The notes under the pieces: model-generated
Seen by the model: the letters and a program-made list of their open reading frames with translations, nothing else
Told to the model about the DNA's origin: nothing
Databases searched by the model: none
Assembly: GCA_017506865.1 (NCBI GenBank)
Contig: JAFCMP010000192.1
Span: forward strand, 28,830 to 92,829
Source of the DNA: Tribonema minus
Lineage: Eukaryota > Sar > Xanthophyceae > Tribonematales > Tribonemataceae
Direction: 5' to 3'
Length of the DNA: 64,000 bases
In this document: positions 38,094-47,621 of the stretch, one piece after another
Numbering within the stretch: position 1 is the stretch's first letter
How the letters are laid out: every line of letters starts with the position of its first letter
Translations under genes and position numbers: made by a program

Positions 38094-38408
38094 TTGCAGG
38101 GTAGAAGAGACGCACTGGAGGCTCAGGATGACATGTTTCAGCTTTTCTTGAGGTGGGAACGACTCAACTTTTGCGAGAGTCTGGACATGTCTAATCCAGT
38201 GGTTGTCCTAGACGCACTGCGAGTTCATAGGGATGTCAAGGGTGGTATTCTAAGGCAATATCTCCGCATGCATGAACCCAACTGGATTGCAATTGCCGGT
38301 GATGCAGCAGCAATCAAAGCTGTACGCAGTGAGATTGAAAATGAGGAGAAACGGCTGCAAACGACACATCCGGCTGTTTGGGCAGACATGCAATTGATTT
38401 CCCCCTAA
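38094..38408 (+). CDS. Unknown small ORF, 104 aa
   Basis: Intact plus-strand frame starting 6 bp after the stop of the broken ORF, with prokaryote- or virus-like spacing. Predicted helical and charged (DDMFQLFLRWERLNFCESLD; DVKGGILRQYLRMHEPNWIA). No membrane segment and no recognised family. The tight spacing suggests it belongs to the same compact array. Confidence 0.4.
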   Translation: MQGRRDALEAQDDMFQLFLRWERLNFCESLDMSNPVVVLDALRVHRDVKGGILRQYLRMHEPNWIAIAGDAAAIKAVRSEIENEEKRLQTTHPAVWADMQLISP

Positions 38409-38424
38409 ATAATATAGATCAAGA

Positions 38425-38655
38425 GTGAACAATATGATTTCAACACTTTTGCGCAAGATTGAAAAGCATTGGCTGACATATCCATCATCTGTTATGCCGT
38501 GGTTGCTGGCAGTGTGCAACGCAATATTTTTATTTGTCACCGTCGTTGAGGCACGACGGACTGAGTACAAAAGTGACAACATTGCCATGATCATTGGAAC
38601 TTTTGCAGCCATTGCCTTGGGTTTCATGGTCGATGTGAGGCCACGTGCTGATTGA
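38425..38655 (+). CDS. Small two-segment membrane protein, unknown, 76 aa
   Basis: Intact frame 16 bp downstream of the previous ORF. Two hydrophobic stretches, SVMPWLLAVCNAIFLFVTVV and NIAMIIGTFAAIALGFMVDV, are separated by a charged loop, giving a likely two-helix membrane hairpin. Small hydrophobic proteins of this kind are common in large DNA viruses, but no specific match is recognised. Confidence 0.45.
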   Translation: MNNMISTLLRKIEKHWLTYPSSVMPWLLAVCNAIFLFVTVVEARRTEYKSDNIAMIIGTFAAIALGFMVDVRPRAD

Positions 38656-38816
38656 ATTTGTGTCATGAGTAGGTCATACTGCAAGTCACAGAGTGGTAGA
38701 TGGTGGTCACGCCGGCCTTGAGCAGTGCGTGCTGACACTTGCGGCACGGACCCCCGCAACACTCCTGCGCTGTTGACTCACACTCCGTAAAGGATTAGTG
38801 ACGCGCATTCAACCTC

Positions 38817-39165
38817 AATATTGAACTTTGGCCATCCCCGAATCTATTGAACTTTGGCCATCCCCGAATCTTTTGTCAGAAATACTTTTCACAGGCAAAA
38901 GCAAAAACGGCGAGGGACGACGCTCTCCTGATTTCTGCAATTGCCAAAGATATTCAGCATCAATATTGAACTTTGGACATGCCCCGAATCTTTAGTCAGA
39001 AATAGTTTGCACAGGGCAAAAGCAAAAACGGCGAGGGACGACGCTCTTCTGATTTCTGCAATTGCCAAAGATATTCAACATCAACATTGAACTTTGGCCA
39101 TGCCCCGAATCTTTAGTCAGAAATAGTTGCAATTGCCAAAAATATCCAACTTCAAACTTGAAGCA
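38817..39165. repeat. Tandem repeat, about 120-bp unit, 2.5-3 copies
   Basis: The word ATTGAACTTTGG recurs at about 38820, 38846, 38965 and 39086 (period 119-121 for the long units). Each long unit carries CCCGAATCTTT, GTCAGAAATA, AAAAACGGCGAGGGACGACG and TTTCTGCAATTGCCAAAGAT. The last copy is internally deleted. Confidence 0.88.
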
Positions 39166-39534
39166 AAATGTGCATGGTACAAATTGACATGTATACTCGT
39201 GCTTATTATGCGTAGCGATGATCATCAGCTCATCGCCTCCAACAAATCTTATCTTTTTCCACAAGCGCCTGTAGTGTCGCCGGTCACCTCACATATCACC
39301 TCTTTTGCGTGCATGCCAGCATTCAAACTACCTAGTGGTGGATATGCACGACTGCATGTACCGAACACTGACCCCGTTGGCTCCCCCACCCCCTATGCAT
39401 GCATGCCTGCACACAGATCGCCTGGCGGGTGATATGCACCCACCGCAGAACTCCGCCCCCCCCCCCCCTTGTTCATGCACGCCAGTGTCTAACTGACCCC
39501 CGCGCTCCATGATGCGCCATGCGCGCCCGCCTTC

Positions 39535-41923
39535 TCAATGGATGCCTGCCGCCTTCAGCTCCTGCTTGACACGCAGGAAGTACCCGCTGTCGGGGCACCT
39601 GCGCAGCGGTGAGGGCCGAGGTGTGCCAGTCAGTCAGAGGGACAGCTACAGCAAAGTGTGCGCACGCGAGCCACACGCAAGCCACACGCAAGCCACACGC
39701 AAGCCACACGCAAGCCACACGCAAAGTGCGCAATGGAGAACACTCACCCGAATGCGGTTGCGCCGCCATCCATGCGGGTCTTCTGGTGTATGCTGGCCCA
39801 CACCACCATGTTTGATATGCCAGTGGTAAGAGATGTCCTGACGGTGAACAGCAGCCTGTGCTCGAACGCCCTCTTCAGCAGCTCCAAAATCTCCCTGCAT
39901 TGCGCGGCAAACAATGTGCAGCACCGTCAGCTGAGCCCGTGCAACACCACATTGCGTATACAACGACACTGTACAGGCACCGTGGCTGACATCTCACCTG
40001 CCCTCTGGCATGTCGGGGAGGTAGGCGACGCGCTTCGCGCCAGTGAAGGGGCGCCCTGGGGCGGGGGGCGCCTGAGGCCGCACCTGTACGGTCGGACAAG
40101 CACCACCACACAAATTGACGTGTGTGGGACGCTGGCATTACGCACGTGGTGTAACGTGCAACATGAGCAAGCATGTGGGGGCACATAACGTCACTTACCC
40201 CGTCAGGTATGTCATACGTCATGACGATGGTGCCGGCGTTGCTGTAGCCGGAGCAGTCCATGTCAGTTCTTGTGATGGTCATGGTGCCATCCGGCTGGTC
40301 GCCCATGGCAGCACCGTACCACCTATTGCAAGTGGGGCACTTCGGGCTACACCGGTGAAAGACCGCCTTGATGCAGGCGGCGTGCATGAAGTGACTGCCA
40401 CACCTGTAAAAGGCGTAGCGCCTGCTTGCCATCTTTGCTGAAGCCCTGCGATTCAAGTACATCATGTTGGATGGGGTACGTGTGAGTCATTGGCACAGAA
40501 GGCTCTTAATAGATACATGCCTCAACGTCACCACAATGTCACGCACACCATACAACCAAACCGCTCACCCTCACCTCTTGGCACAGCGAGCACAGATCAT
40601 CGGCCTTGCAATCCTTAGTGCAATCCTCCGCCCTGCGCACTTCAGCATCTGCGAGCGAGTGCATAGCTCCTGTCCCACCCGCCTTCACAGTCACCACCGT
40701 CGTGCCAGCACCCGAGCCCGCGCTGCCTGTGTGCCTGCGCCGGCCTGAAAAAACCGCCTGCGTTTTTTGGAAGCGTCAGTGTCAAGGGCGCGCTTGCGCT
40801 CGTACGCGCCTTCTTGGCCGCCCTAGCGCCCGAAGTTGTTGCGGATGTCGCTGAAGTCGCCGCAATCGGTGCAGCGCCAGAGGTAGCAATGCGCACAGAC
40901 CGTGCCATGCCGCCGTGCGCGTTGCACTGAGTGAGCGCTGTCAGGTCCACCTCAAAGGCGACGAGGGCCGGCGTGGCGAGGTGAAGGATGACCTGCGCGC
41001 GCCCGTGCTCGTTGCAGAGGCGCAGAGTATCGCTGCTGCTGGCGTCATACGCACGCCACGTGTGAGAGTCATCGAGCCACTCCCACTGCTCAGGGGCTGC
41101 ATTTTAAGCAGGCAGTAGATGGGGATGTGGTGGTGGGTGAGGTGACGTCAATGCCGGTTACGAACACACAAGTGCATGCCATTCCATGCGGTGCTGTGGC
41201 GCGCATACACACTGTCTCACCTTGCTCTGTGTAGCGCCTGATCTCTCTGGAAAAGCCGGTTTGGATGTTGGTTTGCGTCATCTGCGAGGTGCAGCAGACA
41301 CATATCCCGACAAGGCATGTCAGTTGGTAAACACATTGATGCCACCACACTGGTTGATGAAAAGAGATGCTGAAGCAGCCTCGGTGCAGTGGTAAATTTC
41401 TCACCTCGTCAAAGTCAATGTCATATGATCTGCCCGCTCCAACTGTGGTGATCTTGACACTGTTCAGTCCCCTACTGAAGGCATCCTCCATGACGTGGCA
41501 TGCCGCATCGTCAAAGGGGTCCCAGAGGTGAACGGGGTTGCCGTCTGCATCTGTCAGCTGCGGGTTGCATGGAAGGCAATGCAGTGTGTGCAAAGGTGAG
41601 CAGCTTACGATCTCTAGCCACTCGAACGACGAGTCTCCGCCGGACAGAGATAGTCAGCTTTGAGTAGCATCTATGATACTTCGTGACCAGGAATGCGTTT
41701 CTTACAGCAGAGGCTACAGCTACTGACGCAATGGACAGCAGCGATGCCAGTAGCTTACAGCAGCAGCAACAGCAGCTCGCCAAGAGGCGCCACCGCGACA
41801 GCAGACAGCGGCAAAATCTGTGCCCCCAGACAGGCTCATGCTCACCGACTCTCCACTGGTATCGCAGTACTGCCATCGCACACCTGGCATGGCAGACATG
41901 CCGCCATCGCCACCGCTCGCCAT
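39535..41923 (-). CDS. Deltex-family E3 ubiquitin ligase (WWE-WWE-RING-DTC)
   Basis: Nine minus-strand exons: 41846-41923, 41405-41557, 41221-41281, 40806-41096, 40575-40744, 40199-40432, 39998-40083, 39748-39894 and 39535-39598. Phases agree and give 427 residues. WWE domain 1 spans residues 16-95 (RWQYCDTSGES, then SYDIDFDE and MTQTNIQTGFSREIRR). WWE domain 2 spans 99-165 (PEQWEWLDDSHTWRAYD). A Lys/Ala/Ser linker follows, then a RING at about 244-290 (DLCSLC, YRCGSHFMHAAC, KCPTCNRWYG). The Deltex C-terminal domain runs from 291 to the end (GDQPDGTMTI, GYSNAGTIVMTYDIPDG, FTGAKRVAYLPDMPEGR, TSLTTGISNMVVWASIHQKT, and a final VKQELKAAGIH). DTC domains bind ADP-ribose/NAD+ and can ubiquitylate ADP-ribose. 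Intron 5 has only 61 nt, and exon 6 uses an AAG acceptor. The start (41923) is the first of two ATGs and could be 24 nt later. The neighbour is a WWE-PARP gene, head-to-head. Confidence 0.92.
39671..39725. repeat. 11-bp minisatellite (CCACACGCAAG)n in the last Deltex intron
   Basis: Five contiguous copies of CCACACGCAAG, the last with a terminal change, inside the intron 39599-39747. Confidence 0.92.
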
Positions 41924-42336
41924 CGCCGTGGGTTTGAGTGTGATCAGATTTCAGTGGCCAAATATGCTATATTGCCATGGACTTATTGCTTAAATTCTCG
42001 CCGCTTTGAACTGAGCATGATTTCACACACAGCCCATACGGTGGGGGCAGAGGAGTGGAGCTGAGTGGCAGGCGGCGTGGCAGGAGGGGAAGGGGTCTTG
42101 CGAGGATGGTCAAGGTACGTCCATGTAGTTCATCAGACTTATAGCGGGTGGCGTGGCAGTTAGCAGCAGCTGCTGCTGTGATTTCTGATTGTGCAGCAGG
42201 TGGCGCACATCGTGGTGGCTCGGCCTAAGATGGCCACGCCATGGTGCTTCTGCTGTAATTACATGACGCCCGTAATCACCAGATCAGAGCGCCGCCTAAC
42301 TGCATCCCTCCTTTGCTGTGTGCACTTTGCCTGCAG
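41924..42336. promoter_or_regulatory. Putative bidirectional promoter of the Deltex and PARP genes
   Basis: The Deltex start is at 41923. The first possible PARP start is at 42106, or within the exon beginning at 42337. Both promoters must fit in about 180-410 bp. AT-rich words (CCAAATATGCTATATT, TTATTGCTTAAATTC) occur at 41959-41998. Inferred from arrangement, not from a recognised element. Confidence 0.45.
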
Positions 42337-45300
42337 CCGCCAAAGTGCAAGGTTCCGACCTGCAACACAAATGCTCGCTCCCAGCCTGAATGGCATGGGC
42401 GCTGCTGGACGTGTGGTCAAAAAACGGAGAGTACCCCGTATGCGCTATGCCGGGCTGCATAAGGCCTGTGCATAAGGGCGTTGGCTGCACTGACCACTGT
42501 GGCAAGCCCATCCTTGCGGCCCAGCCCCAACCTCCGCCCACAACACCCACTCCCAGCACTAGCAGCACCAGCGGCGGCGGCAGCGGCGCCAGCGGCAGCG
42601 GCGGCGGCAACAGCAAGTGCGGCGGCAACAGCAAGTGCGGCAAGAGCATCTTTGGTGGCGCCAGCAGCGGCGGTGGCAGCAGTGGCGGCGGCAGCAGCAA
42701 GATCGCCAAAAGCACCTTCGGTGGCGCCGGCGGAAGCAACGGCGGCAGCAGCAAGATCGCCAAGCGCACCTTCGGTGGCGGCGGCGGTGGCGGCGGCAGC
42801 AGCAGCAAGATCACCAAAAGCACCTTCGGTGGCGTTGGTGGCGGCGGCGGCAGTAGCAGCGGCAGCGCTGGCAATGGGAAAGGCAAGAAGCGCGCGTCAT
42901 ACTTCCTTGACGACAGTGATGATAAAGATGACGACAGCATGGGCAGCATCGGCAGCGCGGGCATCAACATCCGTGCTACTGCCGCCGCGGCCGAGCGGCC
43001 CCACGGCAAGAGTCGTCGTGTGTCTGCGCCGCCCGCCGCCGATGAAGACAGTGATGACGATGTCATCATCATCAGCCCCCCCACCACACCTATCATTAGT
43101 CGTAGCAGCAGGGGAGGCAGCGGAGGCGGCGGCGGTGGTGGCGGAGGCGGAGGCGGCGGCAGAGGCAGCGGAGGCGGCGGCGGTGAGGGTGGCAATGCCG
43201 CTAGCCGCGCTGCGGTGTGGGAATGCGAGGTGGACGGAGAATGGGTGCCATACGGCGCTGACATCACGGCGCAGCTGGAGAAGGCTTGCAGGGATGGGGA
43301 ACGGAGCGTGCCGTATGAGCGCAAGGGCACGCGCTATGTCATCAACCTGATCATCATGCATCAGGCACTGGACAGCCCGGACAGCCAGCACGGACTGCTT
43401 GTGCGCCGACTTGAGAGCTCCAACGTGGAGGTGGAGGCCTTGCTGCGCACAATACGCGAGCGAATGCTGGAAAGCGAGGCGGACACCGCACGGCGCGAGC
43501 AGCAGCAACGGGAGTTGGCGGTGGCGATTGCACAGGCGCGGGCGGAGGCGCAGCGCGAGAGGCAGAGTGGCGCTGCGGAGCTGGTGTGGAGAGCGCCTCA
43601 GCAGACCATTACTGTGGGAGCGGTGCAAGGCACGCGCCGCTCTGTCACGCGGGCGGACATTAAGGACAGCCGCGTGACACGTGACATTGAACAGTTCCAC
43701 GCCGCCAGCGGTCACTTCTGGTGCGTCCACATCTCATGTGCCTATCGGTAGTGCAAGCATTTCAGCATCATCCCAGCAATGTCACCTCGTGCTCGTCATC
43801 TCACACACCACACACTTGCACTCGTCAACTTCATTGCGCGCAGGGAGCTCATGAATTGCCCAGGTGCTGCAAAGAACCTGGCCCACCTGGGACTTGGCAA
43901 TGTGATGCCGGTGAGTCCCAGGCAATGGTCTTGTCGTGCGTGCATCAGTTGCATAGCGTTGTGATGCTCATGAGCAACGATATGGTTCATCCATGTGCTT
44001 GCGCGCAGCGTGTGCGTAGGCCTTGAAGTTTGACATACTGACACACAGTGTCGTGCTCTACTGTCTGCATGACCTCAGACAACCGTTACCCGGGTGGATG
44101 TGTATGAGAGCGCAGCCACCAGGGAGGCATATGACAAGATGCGTGCTCAACTTGCAGATGACCGCCGTGATACACAGGTGAGCGTGCGGTCATGTGAACC
44201 ACTGGTTGCGTGACGATGGCATGTATCACATCATGCTGATGGCGCGTCCACAACGCCTTCTCCTCGATGTAGCGCAGGAGGTTTGCACGCATGTGGTCGA
44301 TGCCATCCTCTCTTGATTCGTCATGCGCTGCGTGCGCGTCATGGCGTCAATGTAGTTGTGAACGGTGCACAGCAGAAGACAAAAGAACCGCTTTAAATCA
44401 AATGCATTCATTCATGGCATCAACGGCACGTCCACGACGTCAATTCGACGACTCTGGATCGCAAAACAAGACGGCAACTCATGAATATTTCAGTGTTGAT
44501 GGTCCATACATAAACCCCACCACAAGTTGAAATTCAGGAGGAACAAGAATGCTGCACCCTCCATGTCACGATGGCGTCTGTCGTCCATCTGCTCGCGAAC
44601 CCCATACGCCTCTTTGTCTTCTTTATCGTGTTCCTTTGTGACATCGTGCTCATGGTGTGCCGTCGTCATGCTGCGCACAGACAGACCAACATGGGGCAGC
44701 GCTGCGCGTGACGAACAGGGAACTTGGAAGCCGTCGGCGCACAATAGGGCACTGAGCACGAAGTGGATTGCGCGCATCTTCATACACGAGTACATGTACA
44801 CATTTTATCGCAGTTCATCAGACGCACTAATGCCCTGCACGTCGCTGCTGCACATGACGCAGGAGACCTGGGTCTTTCACGGGTCTGATCGGAAGAACGT
44901 GAAGAAGATATGTGTGGGCGGCTTCAAGGTCGGCGGCGACGGCATTGCTGTCAAGAACGGCGCTATCTGTAAGTCATAGCATGCTACATTCATGAAAAGT
45001 AGTGTCAGGATCAGGTTGCTGCAATGGTTGTATTGCACAGCGTATCTCACATAGCAACGCGCGGCAACTGAGTCATGCATGCGATCACATGACCCGAACA
45101 CATGTCGTAACATGCTGCAATACATGTGAATACATGACCTTGTCTCACTTCCTTGTTATTCACACCGCTGTTGCAGATGGCAATGGAGTGTACACCGCCA
45201 TCGGCCCCTCTGCCCCCCTCAGCTACGCCACGTCGCATGGCGCGCATTCCAAGGGCTGCGTCATCCTGGCGCGCGCCATGAAGGGGCGTCACACGCGCCA

Positions 45301-45445
45301 GAGCAACTGGCTCAACTCGCCCGACGCAGGCGACAGCTGGGGGACGGCGGACGCCAATGGGACGAAACCAGCAGGCACCGAGGACTGGGTTGTTTTCCGC
45401 GCGACGGCGCAGCTGCTGCCAGTGTACGTAGTGCACTTTGAGTGA
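42106..45445 (+). CDS. WWE-domain PARP-type ADP-ribosyltransferase
   Basis: Exons: possibly 42106-42114 (ATG GTC AAG before GTACGT), then 42337-43720, 43844-43910, 44079-44177, 44863-44968 and 45177-45445. From 42390 on, all phases agree to the TGA at 45443. Order of parts: two Cys-rich zinc-ribbon-like units (CKVPTC...CWTCG and CAMPGC...CTDHCG); Gly/Ser low complexity with four K-(S/R)-x-FGG repeats; an acidic patch (DDSDDKDDD); a WWE domain at about 43210-43410 (VWECEVDGEWVPYG); a coiled coil; and the PARP catalytic domain with ETWVFHGS, NGVYTAIGP and QLLPVYVVHFE. The H and Y of the H-Y-E triad are present. The third position reads as Asp or an adjacent Glu (TEDWVVF), so mono- or poly-transfer is undecided. 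The two Cys units are in different frames, separated by an A6 run at 42419-42424, which suggests a one-base indel. WWE domains bind poly-ADP-ribose. Confidence 0.88.
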
Positions 45446-46016
45446 CTCACAAAGGCGCGTGCACGCGCAAGATGTTGAGCTCTGGATGAGCTAGCAGGGG
45501 GCGGGGGTGCACAGAAAGCGCACTCGGATAGGTGGATCAGGTGAATAGGTCGTGGGCTGGCATAAGTGACATTTAGCTTCAGCTCGGAGGGTTGGTAGCA
45601 GCAGCGCATAAGCAGTGGGTGCATCGGCGGGCGCGCAACAAGTAGGTGATAAAAAGGTGCTGGCCATGCTGCATGCTCACGATGTGTTAATAAGTCATAA
45701 ACATAAGTGTTACTGATTTGTGGGGCTGTACTCTTGTTATCACATTGTCGAATGCTGTGTTGAAAGTTGTCTTGCAGTACACAACTCTTGTTGACAACAT
45801 TTGACCATACGCACGTGGTGTGCTCTGCACAAGCGGTTAAATGAATGCAGGCAGATGACGTGTACAGAGCAGGTGAAGTGCAACGTTCCTGGAGCGGGCG
45901 GACAATGGTGCACTACGCACAAAAGAGAGGGCAACATACAGCTGCAACTGCATAGCCTGTTACAATTGCAAGTATGACATGTACACAATTCAGTTTATTT
46001 TCACCCACTTCTGGCA
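45446..46016. other. Intergenic after the PARP gene
   Basis: Nothing recognised in this 570-bp stretch except AT-rich sequence with possible 3' processing signals for the PARP gene. Confidence 0.5.
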
Positions 46017-46669
46017 TTGAAGCACATGGGGAATAAGGTGTCATGTGATCAGTTGACAGTGGAGGAGATGGAGAGACGCTACCTGCAGCAGGCTTGCATA
46101 AAAAACTCTGCAGGGTATGTCATGGCAGTCCCGAAGGCAGGTACAATCGGGCCTAGCATTTTCCTGAAGGCGAGCATCATCCTGATCACGAAACGTCTCG
46201 GTGTACAATGCTTGATGAGATCCTTGGCGATGTGAACTGTACTGACAACTGCGCTGCTCAGGTGCACTTCTACATTGAAATGCCGAGCGTGATCCGCATG
46301 ACTTGCACATCGCAGAGGCCTGCCAGATTGACTGACGCTACCGCAGATGTATATGCGCCCTCGTTCAATCTGCACATGACGCTTGATGCGTACCAGAGCA
46401 GGCTCTTCTCACCTGACATGTGCGCATTGCATACACATTGTGCTGATGTCTTTCTAGAGATGCGTGGCTTGTTTGTGATATGTCATAGGTCAGCTGCAGC
46501 AGGAGCGGATCCTCGCAACGTGAAACTTATTCGTGCCATATTAATGACGGCGTCCACCCTAGCGGACATGTTCGGTGAAGGCATTCTGCAGTTGGCAGAG
46601 TTCTCAACAGATGCAAGAGTGTGCGTGGTGCAGTTCTTCTTGATGCTTAGATCCATAGCCCAGGCCTAA
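46017..46669 (+). pseudogene. Unknown intronless ORF in two overlapping frames
   Basis: A frame at 46017-46235 (MGNKVSCDQLTVEEMERRYL near its start) overlaps a second frame at 46208-46669 (SFNLHMTLDAYQSRLFSPDM; RNVKLIRAILMTASTLADMF) by 28 bp in a different phase. The character is continuous, as if one gene had a small frameshift near 46210. Helical, no recognised family. No intron signals. Together with the next ORF it forms a compact plus-strand array like that at 33-38 kb. Confidence 0.45.
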
Positions 46670-46702
46670 ACACGAGAGGGCATATACAAGACCTACGTCA
46701 AG

Positions 46703-47479
46703 ATGACAAACTCTAAATTTGAAAATGATAGCGTGGCACTAGCCTTGAAGTGCTTTGAAGCTGTCATGCTACTAGGAGACGCATTGACGGTGGAAGCCAT
46801 GCTGCAACACCCTCCCCATCACACGCTTCTGACATACTGGGGAATGAAACATGGCCAGGCCCAGACGTACTTCTTGCAGTCCTGTGGTTACACTATCCTA
46901 AGGGCTCAAGCTGCACCGGGTTTCTCGAAAACACTCGTGCAGAGCAACAGACTCATCACATCACAGAACTTCAGGGATGCTTACTTTGTGTACAAAAATG
47001 CAGAGTTCTCTGGTGGCAGATCTGAGGAGCTAGACCAACGTTTCAGCACCATTCACATTGATAAGATGCACCTCACCCCCTATGGTGATACCTTGAACAG
47101 GATTTTTAATGATGCACGTGACCAAGTACCTCACATTGCGAGAGAGGCCATCGCGACCATTCGCCTCATGTACCAGACACACACAGTCTCACCACCTGCA
47201 ATTGAGACCATGTATCTGTCACTAGAAGCACTGGACAGCATCATGAGTGTTCTCCTTGACAACTACGTCGACAACGGCCTTGTCAAGGCGATCCTTATGG
47301 CACGAGACCTGTTTGTGCACGCTGTGAAGCTGTACATGGTTAAAGCAGGAGCAGACAGCTTCCTTGCAACTCTGCTGACCCACATTCATGAACGAAACAA
47401 GATGTTCAGCACACCTCAGTTAAAAGTCGAACACGTTATCATTGCCCTTGTTCAAGATCACTTAAGAGGAGAAGAATGA
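46703..47479 (+). CDS. Unknown intronless ORF, 258 aa
   Basis: Intact frame that begins 33 bp after the preceding stop. Predicted almost all alpha-helical (ALALKCFEAVMLLGDALTVE; GLVKAILMARDLFVHAVKLY). It includes a more conserved-looking block HIDKMHLTPYGDTLNRIFND. No signal peptide, membrane segment or catalytic motif recognised. Intronless, in contrast with the host genes. It lies directly upstream of an IS4-like transposase remnant and could be cargo of the same element or of an integrated virus. Confidence 0.5.
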   Translation: MTNSKFENDSVALALKCFEAVMLLGDALTVEAMLQHPPHHTLLTYWGMKHGQAQTYFLQSCGYTILRAQAAPGFSKTLVQSNRLITSQNFRDAYFVYKNAEFSGGRSEELDQRFSTIHIDKMHLTPYGDTLNRIFNDARDQVPHIAREAIATIRLMYQTHTVSPPAIETMYLSLEALDSIMSVLLDNYVDNGLVKAILMARDLFVHAVKLYMVKAGADSFLATLLTHIHERNKMFSTPQLKVEHVIIALVQDHLRGEE

Positions 47480-47621
47480 GTACGGATGGCAGCTTCTGGG
47501 ACACACAAACAGCCAGCATGCAGTGCGAGCCTGAGCCCAGACCAGACAATGGCATCAACTTAAGGTGCTGGTAACTTAAGGCTGCAGATGTTGCGATTAA
47601 AAAATGTAGGTATCCCGTAAT

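Noticed and set aside
39671-39725. Regular short repeats that might recall a CRISPR array
   Set aside because: Units are directly contiguous with no spacers, in a eukaryotic intron.
39609-39815. Plus-strand frame encoding repeated HASHTQATRKP
   Set aside because: Product of the 11-bp CCACACGCAAG minisatellite inside a Deltex intron, not a protein.
42296-43330. Long minus-strand frame rich in Pro/Leu opposite the PARP exon
   Set aside because: It is the antisense of the Gly/Ser-rich repeat of the PARP gene; composition explains its length.
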